From positions 4,779,363 to 4,843,362 of the forward strand of contig NZ_CP051185.1 in NCBI RefSeq assembly GCF_012516315.1: a DNA stretch of 64,000 nt, given 5' to 3'. Both the position numbers and the translations under genes were made by a program. This DNA is from Limnospira fusiformis SAG 85.79 (GTDB taxonomy: Bacteria > Cyanobacteriota > Cyanobacteriia > Cyanobacteriales > Microcoleaceae). The notes under the pieces are model-generated. The model was given only the letters and a program-made list of their open reading frames with translations, was not told where the DNA came from and made no database searches. The number at the start of each line of letters is the position of its first letter. Positions within the stretch are counted from its first letter, which is position 1. Below are positions 36,837 through 46,974 of this stretch, piece by piece.

Positions 36837-37465
36837 TTCCAAAAATTAGTGATGCCATACCCCAACTCGCGCAGCATTGACCGCAGCAGAGGTAAACTCA
36901 GACCAATCACATTAGTATGACAGCCATCTAACCTATCAACAAAAGCCCCCCCTTTCCCTTCAATCGCAAAACATCCCGCACAGTTCAAAGGTTCTCCGGT
37001 CTCCACATAAGACCGGATTTCCTCCTGATCAACAGTCGCAAAATGCACATGAGTTATGCGAGATAAAACCAAAAGTTTGGGTTTATTCAAATCCAGTAAA
37101 GCATGACCAGTATAAAGCTGTCCGACATTACCACTAAGATTTTGCCAACGGGCGATCGCTTCTAGTTTATCAGCAGGTTTCCCGTAAATTTCACCCCCCA
37201 TTACCAACACCGAATCACAGCCCAAAATTAGCGCATTTTTGCCGTTTGCCAAATAGCTATGGGGATGGTCTTTTAACCGTCTCCCCACAGCTTCCGCTTT
37301 GGCTTTAGCGAGTTGTTCTACCAATGCAGTCGGATCATCAATCTGAATGCTAGACTCATCAAAATCACTGTTAATTACTACTGGCTCAATTCCCACAGTT
37401 TTTAAGAGTCTATGTCTGGCTGGGGAAGCAGAAGCCAGGACGAAAGTGATAGCTGAGTCCACCAT
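36833..37465 (-). CDS. maf: Maf-family nucleoside triphosphate pyrophosphatase
   Basis: A 210-residue protein with the family N-terminus FVLASASPARHRLLKTVGI, the acidic DFDES motif, the ILGCDSVLVMGG segment and a conserved CFAIEGKGGAFV region. The family removes pyrophosphate from modified or non-canonical nucleotides and affects division. In the first motif SPRR is SPAR, a small variation. It converges on hpt with a 4-bp overlap and lies 13 bp after the PsbP-like gene on the same strand, so it is probably co-transcribed with it. Confidence 0.9.
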   Translation of the reverse strand: MVDSAITFVLASASPARHRLLKTVGIEPVVINSDFDESSIQIDDPTALVEQLAKAKAEAVGRRLKDHPHSYLANGKNALILGCDSVLVMGGEIYGKPADKLEAIARWQNLSGNVGQLYTGHALLDLNKPKLLVLSRITHVHFATVDQEEIRSYVETGEPLNCAGCFAIEGKGGAFVDRLDGCHTNVIGLSLPLLRSMLRELGYGITNFWN

Positions 37466-37478
37466 ATCAGAATCTCCG

Positions 37479-38021
37479 TTAATAAACAGTAAACGATCGC
37501 ACCACTTGTTCTAACAGAGTTTTGCTTTTTTGCCAACGCTGTTCACTGGTGGATATATTCAAGGTAAACAACTTACCCCGACTGATAGCAATACTAGCGA
37601 AATCATGCCGTTTTTGCTGATTAGGAAGAGTCACAGCATATTCCAGTAAATAGTAAGTATTATTGGTGGATTCTCTTTTCCCAGCATTCACCAACTCGGC
37701 TGTCCGACCCGAACCTTCTGGGGCGATCGCATTTTTACTGAGAGTATATCCCACCTCTGTGGGAGTGCCAATTTCCTCTAAACTATCACCCCTAGTCACA
37801 GAACTAATCACCACACTAACATTTTCGGTGGAGTCGATCATATCGTGAAAAACCACATCGGGTCCATTAGAGACCCTCACCTCCACCCAACCGTTAGGGT
37901 AAAGAAACTCATAGCCATCTGCTGTGTCCACAAAACTTTTTAGACCTCCCCCGGTGGCTACACATCCCCCCAGGGTGAGACTAACAACAACTAGGATAAT
38001 TGATGCAATTCGTTTGAACAT
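37479..38021 (-). CDS. PsbP-like lipoprotein (CyanoP)
   Basis: A 180-residue protein with a lipoprotein signal (SLTLGGC, Cys at about 20) and a PsbP domain: YEFLYPNGWVEVRVSNGPDV, then a beta-rich body ending LLEQVVRSFTVY. CyanoP is a lumen-side lipoprotein linked to photosystem II assembly. The sequence is complete. It lies directly upstream of maf. Confidence 0.88.
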   Translation of the reverse strand: MFKRIASIILVVVSLTLGGCVATGGGLKSFVDTADGYEFLYPNGWVEVRVSNGPDVVFHDMIDSTENVSVVISSVTRGDSLEEIGTPTEVGYTLSKNAIAPEGSGRTAELVNAGKRESTNNTYYLLEYAVTLPNQQKRHDFASIAISRGKLFTLNISTSEQRWQKSKTLLEQVVRSFTVY

Positions 38022-38130
38022 TGAAACACATTTCCATTACTGCAAAATCGATGCTTGATCGAGTCTTGAGCGACTCTGACAGCGATCGACAGTATAACCA
38101 TTGTCCCATTAATCGGCTGTTTAACTCTGG

Positions 38131-39183
38131 TTAGGTCAAATTTAACTCAACCTGTCGTTGCACATTTATTAAAACTCGATCGCCACGGGTAAGGCTGTAT
38201 TCAGCTTTCCAGACTCCTGGAAGTAGACTAGCGCCAGAATTTCTTTGTCCCACATAGCCGACCCAGGTGAGACTGGGAGATTGAATGCGGTCATTATGGT
38301 CAACTACCACATTACCTCTGGGGTCAATCATCCGATATTTCACCTCATCCCCCGCTAAAATACCATAGGCTTGTACCCAGAATAATAGGGCGGGAATTTG
38401 TGCGGACAAGACGGTTTCTGAATGCTTCCCATCCCAAAGTTGGTCCATGTCGGGGGGTTCTGTGGAAAATCCCGCCCTAATTAAACCTGTGGGATTATAC
38501 CCAGAGGGTTGATTCCAAATCGGATCTAAGCTAATCTGACAACCGGGTGAGGAGGTCGGACCGACAAAAGGATCAACTACCTGTCCTTGGTGGGTAACGG
38601 TGATGTGAACATGGGGAAAGGAGGTTAAACCGGATGTTCCCACCATTCCTAACACTGTGTCAGTATTGACGCGATCGCCTGATTTAACCGCCACACTACC
38701 CCGCCGCAGGTGACAATATTGAGTTTCCCAACCTTTTCCGTGGTCAATAACTACCCCATTACCGCATTCTTGACCCTCTACCCTTGACCTTTCCGCAGGA
38801 TGTCTAATTCGCCGATCTTCGACTCCATCACGGACTCTTAATACCTGACCAGAGGCTGATGCAAATACGGGGACTCCTTTGGCCATCATTCTTTCATCGG
38901 GAATGGCAAAATCTGTTCCTTTATGACCATCATAGGTTTGACGACCACAGCCAAAATCTACGGCTTGGGGACTCGGATCGCGATCGGTGTATAAAATCAC
39001 TAAACAATCTTTATTTAATTCACATTTCAGCGGTGGAGACAAACTCACACTATCTGTGGCGATCGCCACTGTATCCGGTTCGGAATTAAGGCTGAAACTG
39101 ATTGACGGAGGAACACAACCTATCAGTAGTGATAGTCCTAACCCCAACATAAATAAGCATAGATATCGCAGGTGTTTGAGCAT
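38131..39183 (-). CDS. M23 family metallopeptidase lipoprotein
   Basis: A 350-residue protein with a lipoprotein signal (SLLIGC). The LytM/M23 zinc motifs are HKGTDFAIPD and, further on, HVHITVTH, with GNGVVIDHGKGWETQYCHL between them, so the active site looks complete. A C-terminal domain of about 120 residues has a beta-rich character. It probably cleaves or binds peptidoglycan at the cell envelope. It lies 109 bp upstream of the PsbP-like gene on the same strand. Confidence 0.87.
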   Translation of the reverse strand: MLKHLRYLCLFMLGLGLSLLIGCVPPSISFSLNSEPDTVAIATDSVSLSPPLKCELNKDCLVILYTDRDPSPQAVDFGCGRQTYDGHKGTDFAIPDERMMAKGVPVFASASGQVLRVRDGVEDRRIRHPAERSRVEGQECGNGVVIDHGKGWETQYCHLRRGSVAVKSGDRVNTDTVLGMVGTSGLTSFPHVHITVTHQGQVVDPFVGPTSSPGCQISLDPIWNQPSGYNPTGLIRAGFSTEPPDMDQLWDGKHSETVLSAQIPALLFWVQAYGILAGDEVKYRMIDPRGNVVVDHNDRIQSPSLTWVGYVGQRNSGASLLPGVWKAEYSLTRGDRVLINVQRQVELNLT

Positions 39184-39305
39184 TTGTCAGATGTTGGATA
39201 TGTCTTATATGTGTCGTTAGTAATTATAGCAAATCCCTAATCGGGTTAGCCTTACTCTTTACGCAGTCGCCAGCCACCAGAAGATATGTGGGTAATTTTC
39301 TCCAG

Positions 39306-40337
39306 TTATTGGGTAATTTCTGGCAGTAAAAACCACGGAAAATCAGGATAGTTAAATTCCCATAATATGGCATTAATTTCAGTAATATATAAATGGGTAG
39401 TTGGGGAAAATTCCGGTGCTAATTCAGTCAAGCGATCGCTAGGAATGGCAAAAGCTAGATGTCTCATTTGTTCCCGTAAATCTGGGGGTGGCTGTTCACC
39501 ATCATCATAAATATAGGGGTCTCCCCACAGGGGATAAGCGTGCATTCCATTAATACCGACTACCTTTCCCCAACGGTCTAACAGGGGGCCGCCACTCATG
39601 CCTTTTTGGATCGGATTAGTATAGCCAATTTGATAACCGTTTTTAAAGGGTTTTTCGGGAATTAAAGAGACTCTCCCTCTGGTTAAATTCAATCCTTTAT
39701 TTCTGGTGGGAGGGTATTTTTGATCCGGGAATTTGGCGAGGGATGATTTGGGATTAAATAGATGATCTAATGATGGCTTGGTGTCTATCAGTTTGCCATG
39801 ATTATTGTGAAAGTTAATGGGTTGAATATTATCGGCATCTATCGGAAATGGAAAACCCGCCCCAAATACTTTATCACCGGGTGAGAGAGTAGCGGAAGGA
39901 TGGAAAGAAGCGATCGCATAATTTTGAGGTTTACCCTGAAACTGAATCAGGGCTAAATCTTGTCCTTGTAAGGAATAATTCTTGAGTAAATCGGCTTGAT
40001 AAATCTGACCATCAGGAGTTTGGATTAAATAGGGAGATTCCTCGGTATTGATGACATGATCATTAGTCAAAACCGTATATAAATCACCTTCTCTTTTAAT
40101 AATAATTCCCGACCCCCAAGCTGACCCAGAAATAATTTTGACTGTAATTGATTCAGCGATCGCCTTCAACTCTTGAGGGCTACAAGGTCGGGATTCACCC
40201 TCGCCACATACCGGATTAGTAGAGCAAGTAATGGCGGGTAACTTATTAGGTAGAAAAAAATAATCTAAATGATGCTGCCAAATTCCCGAAAAATTAGCAA
40301 TTAAAAAAGGCAGTAATAGCATATAAATCCTCATCAA
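39306..40337 (-). CDS. Trypsin-like serine protease (S1 family)
   Basis: A 343-residue protein with a hydrophobic N-terminus that could be a signal peptide. The catalytic triad is visible: His in VLTNDHVI, Asp in GQDLALIQF and Ser in GMSGGPLLD. There is no PDZ domain, unlike HtrA. It is probably exported and acts in the periplasm or outside. A Cys-containing segment follows the signal (TCSTNPVCGEGESRPCS). The substrate is unknown. Confidence 0.85.
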   Translation of the reverse strand: MMRIYMLLLPFLIANFSGIWQHHLDYFFLPNKLPAITCSTNPVCGEGESRPCSPQELKAIAESITVKIISGSAWGSGIIIKREGDLYTVLTNDHVINTEESPYLIQTPDGQIYQADLLKNYSLQGQDLALIQFQGKPQNYAIASFHPSATLSPGDKVFGAGFPFPIDADNIQPINFHNNHGKLIDTKPSLDHLFNPKSSLAKFPDQKYPPTRNKGLNLTRGRVSLIPEKPFKNGYQIGYTNPIQKGMSGGPLLDRWGKVVGINGMHAYPLWGDPYIYDDGEQPPPDLREQMRHLAFAIPSDRLTELAPEFSPTTHLYITEINAILWEFNYPDFPWFLLPEITQ

Positions 40338-40414
40338 AAACTGCCATGATTAATTATTCCTGCCCCCTCCTCACGCCCAGGACCCCTCAACTAAGGAGGC
40401 AGAAGGATCAGCAT

Positions 40415-41005
40415 TTAATCAGAATTAAAAGTAATTTGCTGATCTAGGTATTCTTGGAAATCCAAATATAGACGGGAATCAGTTTCCGACAAAGGACCAG
40501 CATTAGCATTAGCTTGTAGAGCAAAAAGCTGTCGGATAGTGCGGCGAGCATCTTGATTAGGTTTGAGAGTAAATAGAACCCCCAAACAGGGACCATCCTT
40601 AGCATCAGAAACACAGATAACTGGCTGTCGATTAACAGTTCCTGTAGTCACATAATTAAGTAATCCGCGCTCATAGAACTCCTGAAATTTAGCCGAAACT
40701 TGGCGACAGCGAGTTTGTGGCACATAACCAGCCTGATTAAAAACCAAAGAAACCCAACGAATTACGGGAAAAGTACCCCGCGAGTTGCGGACAAAAGTAG
40801 TAGGGACATCATCATCACTACGTCCACAAAAAAACTCTTGTTCCACTACTGTATTATATCGCTGATGTGGCTGATATAGCTGATGTCGATGGCGCGGAAA
40901 CTGTGTGATTTCGGTTTCTTCAGCGGCTGTGCCATTAGAAACAAAGAAAGAAGCGATCGCCATCGCTCCTCCCGTGGCTAAATTAAATAGATATTTTGGT
41001 TTCAT
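40415..41005 (-). CDS. COP23 domain protein, exported
   Basis: A 196-residue protein with a signal peptide (MKPKYLFNLATGGAMAIASFF) and a COP23 domain (circadian oscillating protein 23 family), seen in EFFCGRSDDD, PVIRWVSLVF, CRQVSAKFQEFYERGLLNYV and PVICVSDAKDGPC. Four Cys in the mature part could form disulphides. The founding member is a membrane-associated protein with circadian expression in cyanobacteria; its function is unknown. Confidence 0.82.
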   Translation of the reverse strand: MKPKYLFNLATGGAMAIASFFVSNGTAAEETEITQFPRHRHQLYQPHQRYNTVVEQEFFCGRSDDDVPTTFVRNSRGTFPVIRWVSLVFNQAGYVPQTRCRQVSAKFQEFYERGLLNYVTTGTVNRQPVICVSDAKDGPCLGVLFTLKPNQDARRTIRQLFALQANANAGPLSETDSRLYLDFQEYLDQQITFNSD

Positions 41006-41033
41006 TGTCCTTAGAACCAGATAACTGAATAGA

Positions 41034-41501
41034 TCAAAATTCCGAACCAGAATTGTTCCGTTGCTTCCAATTGATCCCTAATCGTTTGAGATAGTCCCAC
41101 CCCCGCTGGGGCCAAACGTGCTGGCGGCCAGTGCGTTCAGCAATCCACTGGGCTACCTTGGGGCCAGACCAGGGTCCCCCATCAGGAGCCGGACCTTGCA
41201 AAGCCTGCTTGAGTTCCTTTTGCTGTGATTTAGTCAAAAGCGATCGCGCCACAGGGGGCTGGCGATCGCGACTACGGTTTCTCACCGAAGGTGGGCCCTC
41301 GTGGTTATAACGTCGGATAATCTCTTTGGCGTAGTCGTAATTTAACCCCACAACCTCTGCCGCCTGTTTGATCGTCCAACCGCTGCCAACCAAATGAAGA
41401 AGATGCCACCGACGCGACTCAGTAGTATCTCTAGCTTGTCGGTAACGGTTTTTGAGATCATCAACCGATAAATGGGGTTCAATATGAGCCTTTGGTGGCA
41501 T
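41034..41501 (-). CDS. Orphan helix-turn-helix protein related to IS630 transposase N-terminus
   Basis: A 155-residue protein with tandem helix-turn-helix domains: SGWTIKQAAEVVGLNYDYAKEIIRRY, then a winged-helix part with GGPWSGPKVAQWIAERTGRQHV and RGWDYLKRLG. This is the DNA-binding half of an IS630-type transposase without any DDE domain. I see no remains of the catalytic part or of inverted repeats nearby, so it may be a domesticated DNA-binding protein or an isolated remnant. It lies 28 bp from the COP23 gene and is divergent from gatA. Confidence 0.7.
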   Translation of the reverse strand: MPPKAHIEPHLSVDDLKNRYRQARDTTESRRWHLLHLVGSGWTIKQAAEVVGLNYDYAKEIIRRYNHEGPPSVRNRSRDRQPPVARSLLTKSQQKELKQALQGPAPDGGPWSGPKVAQWIAERTGRQHVWPQRGWDYLKRLGINWKQRNNSGSEF

Positions 41502-41660
41502 ACCTCCTCATCTCATCATCCACAACACTGCTTGATCTATCGTCAGTTTGGCAAAATTTCCGGATCAAACAAAAATTTAGCGATCGCCACTGATCAGGTA
41601 GTAAAGTGTTACCAATTTTTCGCTAAACTCAAATATTAGAACTAAAACAGAGGAGACCGC

Positions 41661-43127
41661 ATGGCATCGATCTGCGAGTTGCACCAACAACTGGTAAATA
41701 AAGAACGCTCTGCTGTGGAAATCACCACCGAAGCGCTCGATCGCATTAATAAACTAGAACCCACACTTAAAAGTTTTCTGTGTATTACCGCAGATCGAGC
41801 CTTAGAACAAGCCCGACAGGTCGATGCTAAAATTGCAGCCGGAGACGAAATCGGATTATTAGCAGGCATTCCCATAGCCGTCAAAGACAATATGTGTACG
41901 GAAGGGATTACCACCACCTGTGGCTCGAAAATTCTCGCGAACTTCGTGCCTCCCTATGAGTCCACTGTGACCACCAAACTCATAGAAGCCGGAGCAGTTA
42001 TACTCGGAAAAACCAACCTAGATGAGTTTGCGATGGGAAGTTCCACCGAAAACTCAGCCTTTCAAATCACCGCTAACCCTTGGGATATAACCAGAGTTCC
42101 CGGAGGGTCCTCTGGCGGGTCAGCAGCAGCCGTAGCAGCCAACCAGGCAGTAGTTGCCCTTGGTTCGGATACAGGGGGTTCCATTCGTCAACCAGCCTCA
42201 TTCTGTGGAGTTGTAGGCATGAAACCCACCTATGGGCTAGTATCCCGCTATGGGTTGGTAGCTTATGCTTCTTCGTTGGATCAGATTGGCCCCTTTGGTC
42301 GCACGGTCGAAGATGCGGCGATTTTGCTAAATGCGATCGCTGGTTACGACCCCAAAGACTCCACCAGTCTTAACGTAGAGATCCCCAACTATAGCGATTT
42401 TTTAAAGCCCTCCCTCAAACCCAGAAGCAAAATCAAAATTGGGGTAATTAAAGAAACCTTCGGGGAAGGCTTAGATCCCGTAGTAGAACAAGCCGTTACT
42501 AAAGCGATCGATGTCCTGCAAAGCCTAGGCGCAGAAATTCAGGTCATCTCCTGTCCTCGGTTCCGCTATGGTCTACCCACCTACTATATTATCGCCCCCA
42601 GCGAGGCTTCCGCTAATCTCGCCCGCTATGACGGGGTTAAATATGGTTTCCGCACTCCTGATGCTGATAACCTGATTGAGATGTACGCCAAAACCCGCGC
42701 CGAAGGCTTTGGGGCGGAAGTCAAACGTCGGATCATGGTAGGAACCTATACTTTGTCTGCTGGTTACTATGATGCCTATTATCTGAAAGCCCAAAAAGTC
42801 CGCACCCTGATTAAACAAGATTTCGATCGCGCTTTTACTCAAGTAGAGGTCCTAGTTTGTCCTACCTCTCCCACCACCGCTTTTAAAGCCGGAGAAAAAA
42901 CCTCTGACCCCCTGAGTATGTATCTTTCCGACCTGATGACAATTCCCGTCAATTTAGCCGGTTTACCCGCGATCAGCGTTCCCTGTGGATTTGACAGTCA
43001 GGGTCTCCCCATTGGAATGCAGTTAATTGGCAAAGTTCTCGGCGAAAGTCGTCTGTTTGAAGTCGCCCATGCTTATGAACAAGCCACCCCTTGGCATAAG
43101 CATAACCCAAACATACCCAGCTCATAG
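41661..43127 (+). CDS. gatA: Asp/Glu-tRNA amidotransferase subunit A
   Basis: A 488-residue amidase-signature protein. The catalytic Lys is in [10 protein letters not shown], and the Ser-cis-Ser-Lys set is in [18 protein letters not shown] and [15 protein letters not shown]. It provides ammonia from glutamine for converting misacylated Glu-tRNA(Gln) to Gln-tRNA(Gln), working with GatB and GatC, which are not in this window. A good ribosome-binding site, AGAGGAG, precedes the ATG. It converges with the MCE gene with 4 bp between stops. Confidence 0.96.
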   Translation: MASICELHQQLVNKERSAVEITTEALDRINKLEPTLKSFLCITADRALEQARQVDAKIAAGDEIGLLAGIPIAVKDNMCTEGITTTCGSKILANFVPPYESTVTTKLIEAGAVILGKTNLDEFAMGSSTENSAFQITANPWDITRVPGGSSGGSAAAVAANQAVVALGSDTGGSIRQPASFCGVVGMKPTYGLVSRYGLVAYASSLDQIGPFGRTVEDAAILLNAIAGYDPKDSTSLNVEIPNYSDFLKPSLKPRSKIKIGVIKETFGEGLDPVVEQAVTKAIDVLQSLGAEIQVISCPRFRYGLPTYYIIAPSEASANLARYDGVKYGFRTPDADNLIEMYAKTRAEGFGAEVKRRIMVGTYTLSAGYYDAYYLKAQKVRTLIKQDFDRAFTQVEVLVCPTSPTTAFKAGEKTSDPLSMYLSDLMTIPVNLAGLPAISVPCGFDSQGLPIGMQLIGKVLGESRLFEVAHAYEQATPWHKHNPNIPSS

Positions 43128-43131
43128 TTAA

Positions 43132-44514
43132 CTATTCCCCATAAATCTCTACTGAGGAAGTGCTGTCAATAGTCCACCGGGGAGAATTAGCGGCGGTGTC
43201 TGGTGAACTGACCAAAGCCCATAAATCGGATATATCTGAATCGATTTCTGAGAATAGCAGTTTCATGGTTTTTTCATCCCCCGCGTCCGCCGCTTGACTG
43301 AGGGGGGCTAGGGTTTCGGCAACAGCGGTTTGGCGTTCTAACTCCTGGGTGGAGGCGAGAATATTACCCAAGCCGTTGATGATCCTCCGTAAACTATCGC
43401 GCAATCTCGGATCTCCTGTCAAATCTTCAATATCTGCGGTCACTTTCTGCATATTTTGCAGGGTGGAACGGGCCGAGTCTAGGGTTTGTTGCAGTAAGAT
43501 TATATTATCCGGGTTGTTGACACTCTGAGAAACATCTCGCAAGTTCTCCGAGGCGATCACGGCATTGGCTGATAAGGTTTCCAGATTGGTTAATAGTTCC
43601 CCCTGTTCAAATCGGGCTATAACTGGGGTTAGTGTAGCGATCGCTACACTCAATTCCTGGCTGGTTTCATTAATATTATTTAAGGTCATCAGCAAAGTGG
43701 AGCGATTGGTAGCAACCAGGGCATTTACCTCTTGAGTTAAGGCACTTATATCACCAGTAACCTGGTCTAAGGAATTAGCCGACTGCAGTGCTGCTCCGCT
43801 GACTTCCTGCATGGAGCGCTCTAGCTGATCGGAAAGTTGAGTCATTTCCGAGGAAAATAAGTTCATGTTTTGATCCACGGATGCACTGAAATTACCCAAC
43901 TCCAATTTAGCTATATCAACTAATTGCCCCATTTTGGTGGTCAGTTGGGTGGCTTCGGCGGCGGCGAGGGCGGTATTTTCCACCGCAGCATTTAGATTAG
44001 CAAATAATTCCGGGTTGCCATAGAGTTCCCCTAAATCAAGCATAGTCTCCATGAGGCGATCGGGGCTAATACCCGGTAAACCTTGAACCGAACTCTCATG
44101 GCACAAAATATCTGACGAGGGACAGTCAGCAGCAATGGGGTTAGCAGCCACCAGCTCAGGAGTTAAGACTATATTGGGGATGATATCAATATATGTTTCA
44201 TTCAGAAAACCCGTCTGATTGACCAAAACTTGGGAATTTCGTGGCATTACTAAATCGGTAGATTCAATATTTAGCAACACCTCCACCCCATTAGACTGGG
44301 GTTGAATTCTGGTAACCCGCCCGACTCTTACCCCCCGATATCGTACAGGTACGCCAATTTGAAGACCAGTAGCACTAGGAAATTCTGCCCGAATTTGGTA
44401 ACTCTGCTGACCAAGACTGATCCCCCGCAGCCAAAAAGCTGTGGCCCCAAATAGCCCCACTCCCAATATAATCAACAAACCGACTGATCCTTCACGGACA
44501 CTTCGCGATCGCAT
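43132..44514 (-). CDS. MCE-domain lipid transport protein (MlaD/TGD2-like)
   Basis: A 460-residue protein with one N-terminal membrane helix (GLLIILGVGLFGATAFWL), one MCE domain (FPSATGLQIGVPVRYRGVRVGRVT) and a long helical, coiled-coil-like C-terminal part. The family forms the substrate-binding ring of ABC lipid importers between membranes. It lies 73 bp after the ATPase gene on the same strand; the permease is not adjacent. Confidence 0.88.
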   Translation of the reverse strand: MRSRSVREGSVGLLIILGVGLFGATAFWLRGISLGQQSYQIRAEFPSATGLQIGVPVRYRGVRVGRVTRIQPQSNGVEVLLNIESTDLVMPRNSQVLVNQTGFLNETYIDIIPNIVLTPELVAANPIAADCPSSDILCHESSVQGLPGISPDRLMETMLDLGELYGNPELFANLNAAVENTALAAAEATQLTTKMGQLVDIAKLELGNFSASVDQNMNLFSSEMTQLSDQLERSMQEVSGAALQSANSLDQVTGDISALTQEVNALVATNRSTLLMTLNNINETSQELSVAIATLTPVIARFEQGELLTNLETLSANAVIASENLRDVSQSVNNPDNIILLQQTLDSARSTLQNMQKVTADIEDLTGDPRLRDSLRRIINGLGNILASTQELERQTAVAETLAPLSQAADAGDEKTMKLLFSEIDSDISDLWALVSSPDTAANSPRWTIDSTSSVEIYGE

Positions 44515-44587
44515 AATTCATCCTCTCATCTGTCTGTCCCATCTTCATAATGTTAGGCTAACTTAACAAATTTCAGGATCCCATCAG

Positions 44588-45370
44588 CTAATTGACCACC
44601 TGAATGGGTCCGCTTACACTGCCCGTAAAAAACTGTCTCAGCGCCGGATTGGTGGACTTGTAAGCCTCCTCAATTGACCCTTGCCATTGAATTTGACCTT
44701 TATACAAAAAAATTACCTGGTCTGTGGTTCTGCGGATTGTACTATCTTGGTGTGTCACCATCACATAGGTGCTGCCACCCCCGTCCCGCTTTTGTAGGCT
44801 GCGAATCAAATCTTCAATCACCGTTGAAGCGATCGGATCTAAACCGGCGGTTGGTTCGTCATACAGTATAACTTCGGGATTATCACTTGGGGTTTCTGGG
44901 TTGGGCATAATGGCTCTGGCGAAACTCACCCGTTTTCGCATTCCTCCAGATAATTCTGCTGGATAGCGATCGCAAATATTAGGCAGACCCACCATTTCTA
45001 GCCTTTCTTCAACTAATTGACGAATAGTAGCCGGGGAAAGTCTGCTGTGTTCATACAAGCGAAATCCCACATTTTGTTGAACATTAAGAGAGTCAAACAA
45101 AGCCGCATTCTGAAACACCATCCCAATACCAATCGGATCACTAAGATCATCCACCCAACCCCGTCGCAGTTGTCCCTTGACATATACTTCTCCAGCATCA
45201 GGAGGTAATAACCCCGCTATAATCCGCAAAATCGTTGATTTTCCCGTCCCAGAAGGACCGATAATTCCCAACGCTTGACCAGGATAGATTTTTAGATCTA
45301 CCCCATCTAAAATCACATTGGAACCAAAGGCTTTAGAAATTGCTCGCAGTTCAATTAGTGGCTCAGACAT
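44588..45370 (-). CDS. ABC transporter ATPase, MlaF/TGD3-like
   Basis: A 260-residue ATPase with Walker A GPSGTGKST, the Q-loop VFQNAALFDSLNV, signature LSGGMRKRV, Walker B VILYDEPTAGLDP and switch His in VTHQDS. The LSGGMRKR form and the AALFDSLNV loop are typical of the Mla/TGD lipid transport group, consistent with the MCE gene that follows. It is divergent from the YvcK-like gene, with about 220 bp between starts for two promoters. Confidence 0.9.
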   Translation of the reverse strand: MSEPLIELRAISKAFGSNVILDGVDLKIYPGQALGIIGPSGTGKSTILRIIAGLLPPDAGEVYVKGQLRRGWVDDLSDPIGIGMVFQNAALFDSLNVQQNVGFRLYEHSRLSPATIRQLVEERLEMVGLPNICDRYPAELSGGMRKRVSFARAIMPNPETPSDNPEVILYDEPTAGLDPIASTVIEDLIRSLQKRDGGGSTYVMVTHQDSTIRRTTDQVIFLYKGQIQWQGSIEEAYKSTNPALRQFFTGSVSGPIQVVN

Positions 45371-45591
45371 ATTAGATTTGGATTCGGTTCCCGGACATAG
45401 TTATCAATCAACCCGCCTGTAATACACAAGCTATGGCACATATACAAGATATACTGCCATTCCCAATTTGCCATAGACTCTTCCCTATGCACCATATCCA
45501 TATAACTAGAAATGGCGAGATACAGGCTATCATCTCGAATTAGGTTTGCCAAAATTTAACCACCACAGATTTTTATTGAGGTCTATTATCA

Positions 45592-46968
45592 ATGTCGATT
45601 ATTTCCCTTAGATTGAAACTGCGTCGCCTGTTCAAACTCCGACTAAATTGGAGTCGCTCAGGCTACCGTTCCTCCTCACGAATAGGACAGTGGTTCAAAT
45701 GGTTAGCCCCCGGTTTGCTAGTCAAACGGTGGTTACTTATTAGCGCCGGAGGGGTATTGTTGACCAGTTTGGGGTTAGCTATCTGGACAGGAATGACCCC
45801 AATTTTCTATATTTTGCAACTGCTCAGGGGATTTCTGGAATGGATTACCCAAATTATCCCTAACTCGGTTTCTGGACCGTTGCTAATTTTGGCGGGTTTA
45901 CTATTCGTTTTTTGGGGTCAGAGTCGCAGCTTTAACTCTATTACCCAGGTATTCACCCCGGAAGGTGATCAGGAATTGGTCGATCGCCTCCTAGCATTGC
46001 GCCGCCTCAACCGAGGTCCGAAAATCGTAGTTATTGGCGGCGGCACGGGTCTATCAACCCTGCTGCGGGGTTTAAAAGATTACAGCGCTAATATCACGGC
46101 TATTGTTACCGTAGCGGACGATGGTGGCTCCTCTGGGCGCTTGCGTCGCGAAATTGGAGTATTACCCCCAGGAGATATTCGCAACTGTTTAGCGGCTTTA
46201 GCTGATGAGGAAAAGCTATTGACCGAATTATTCCAATACCGATTTCGGGCTGGGGATGGTTTGACAGGTCACAGTTTTGGTAATTTATTTCTCACGGCTA
46301 TGGGAGAGGTGACCGGAGACCTGGAAAGGGCGATCGCAGCTAGTTCTAAGGTCTTGGCTATTCGCGGTCAAGTCCTACCCGCTACCCTCAGCGATGTTCA
46401 CCTGTGGGCTAAATTAGAAGATGGTCGTCGTATTCATGGAGAGTCCAGTATTACAGAAGCTAGGGGTAAAATTGTCAAAATTGGTTGCACACCTGCCAAC
46501 CCCCCAGCCCTTCCTAAAGCTATTAATGCCATTCAAGAAGCAGATTTGATTATTATCGGACCTGGTAGCCTCTACACTAGCGTTATCCCCAATTTATTGG
46601 TCCCAGAAATTACGGAAGCGATCGCTCAACGCCAAGTCCCCCGCATCTATGTTTGTAATGTCATGACCCAACCGGGAGAAACTGATAACTACAGCGTCGC
46701 CGACCACATTCGGGCGATCGATGACGCTTGTGGCCATCAACTATTTGATGCTGTCCTAGTGCAAGGAAAAGTCCCCCCGGCTCAAGCATTAATCCGCTAT
46801 GCTCAAGAAGACTCTCACCCAGTTTTTATTGACCGGGAAGCCGTCAAGGAATTAGGGCGAAGAATGGTATTAACCAATATCATTGAAGTTGATAGCGACA
46901 CTGGCTATGTCCGCCACAACTCCAAACGACTCGCCCAAGTCCTCCTACGTTGGTATAGCAGAGTTTAG
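45592..46968 (+). CDS. YvcK/CofD-like (gluconeogenesis factor family) membrane protein
   Basis: A 458-residue protein. The N-terminal 120 residues carry basic sequence and two hydrophobic segments ([18 protein letters not shown] and [13 protein letters not shown]). The YvcK/CofD domain follows with [47 protein letters not shown] and [18 protein letters not shown]. Bacterial YvcK binds UDP-sugars and affects cell shape and carbon metabolism. A CofD role in F420 synthesis is less likely without other F420 genes nearby. Confidence 0.87.
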   Translation: MSIISLRLKLRRLFKLRLNWSRSGYRSSSRIGQWFKWLAPGLLVKRWLLISAGGVLLTSLGLAIWTGMTPIFYILQLLRGFLEWITQIIPNSVSGPLLILAGLLFVFWGQSRSFNSITQVFTPEGDQELVDRLLALRRLNRGPKIVVIGGGTGLSTLLRGLKDYSANITAIVTVADDGGSSGRLRREIGVLPPGDIRNCLAALADEEKLLTELFQYRFRAGDGLTGHSFGNLFLTAMGEVTGDLERAIAASSKVLAIRGQVLPATLSDVHLWAKLEDGRRIHGESSITEARGKIVKIGCTPANPPALPKAINAIQEADLIIIGPGSLYTSVIPNLLVPEITEAIAQRQVPRIYVCNVMTQPGETDNYSVADHIRAIDDACGHQLFDAVLVQGKVPPAQALIRYAQEDSHPVFIDREAVKELGRRMVLTNIIEVDSDTGYVRHNSKRLAQVLLRWYSRV

Positions 46969-46974
46969 ACAATT

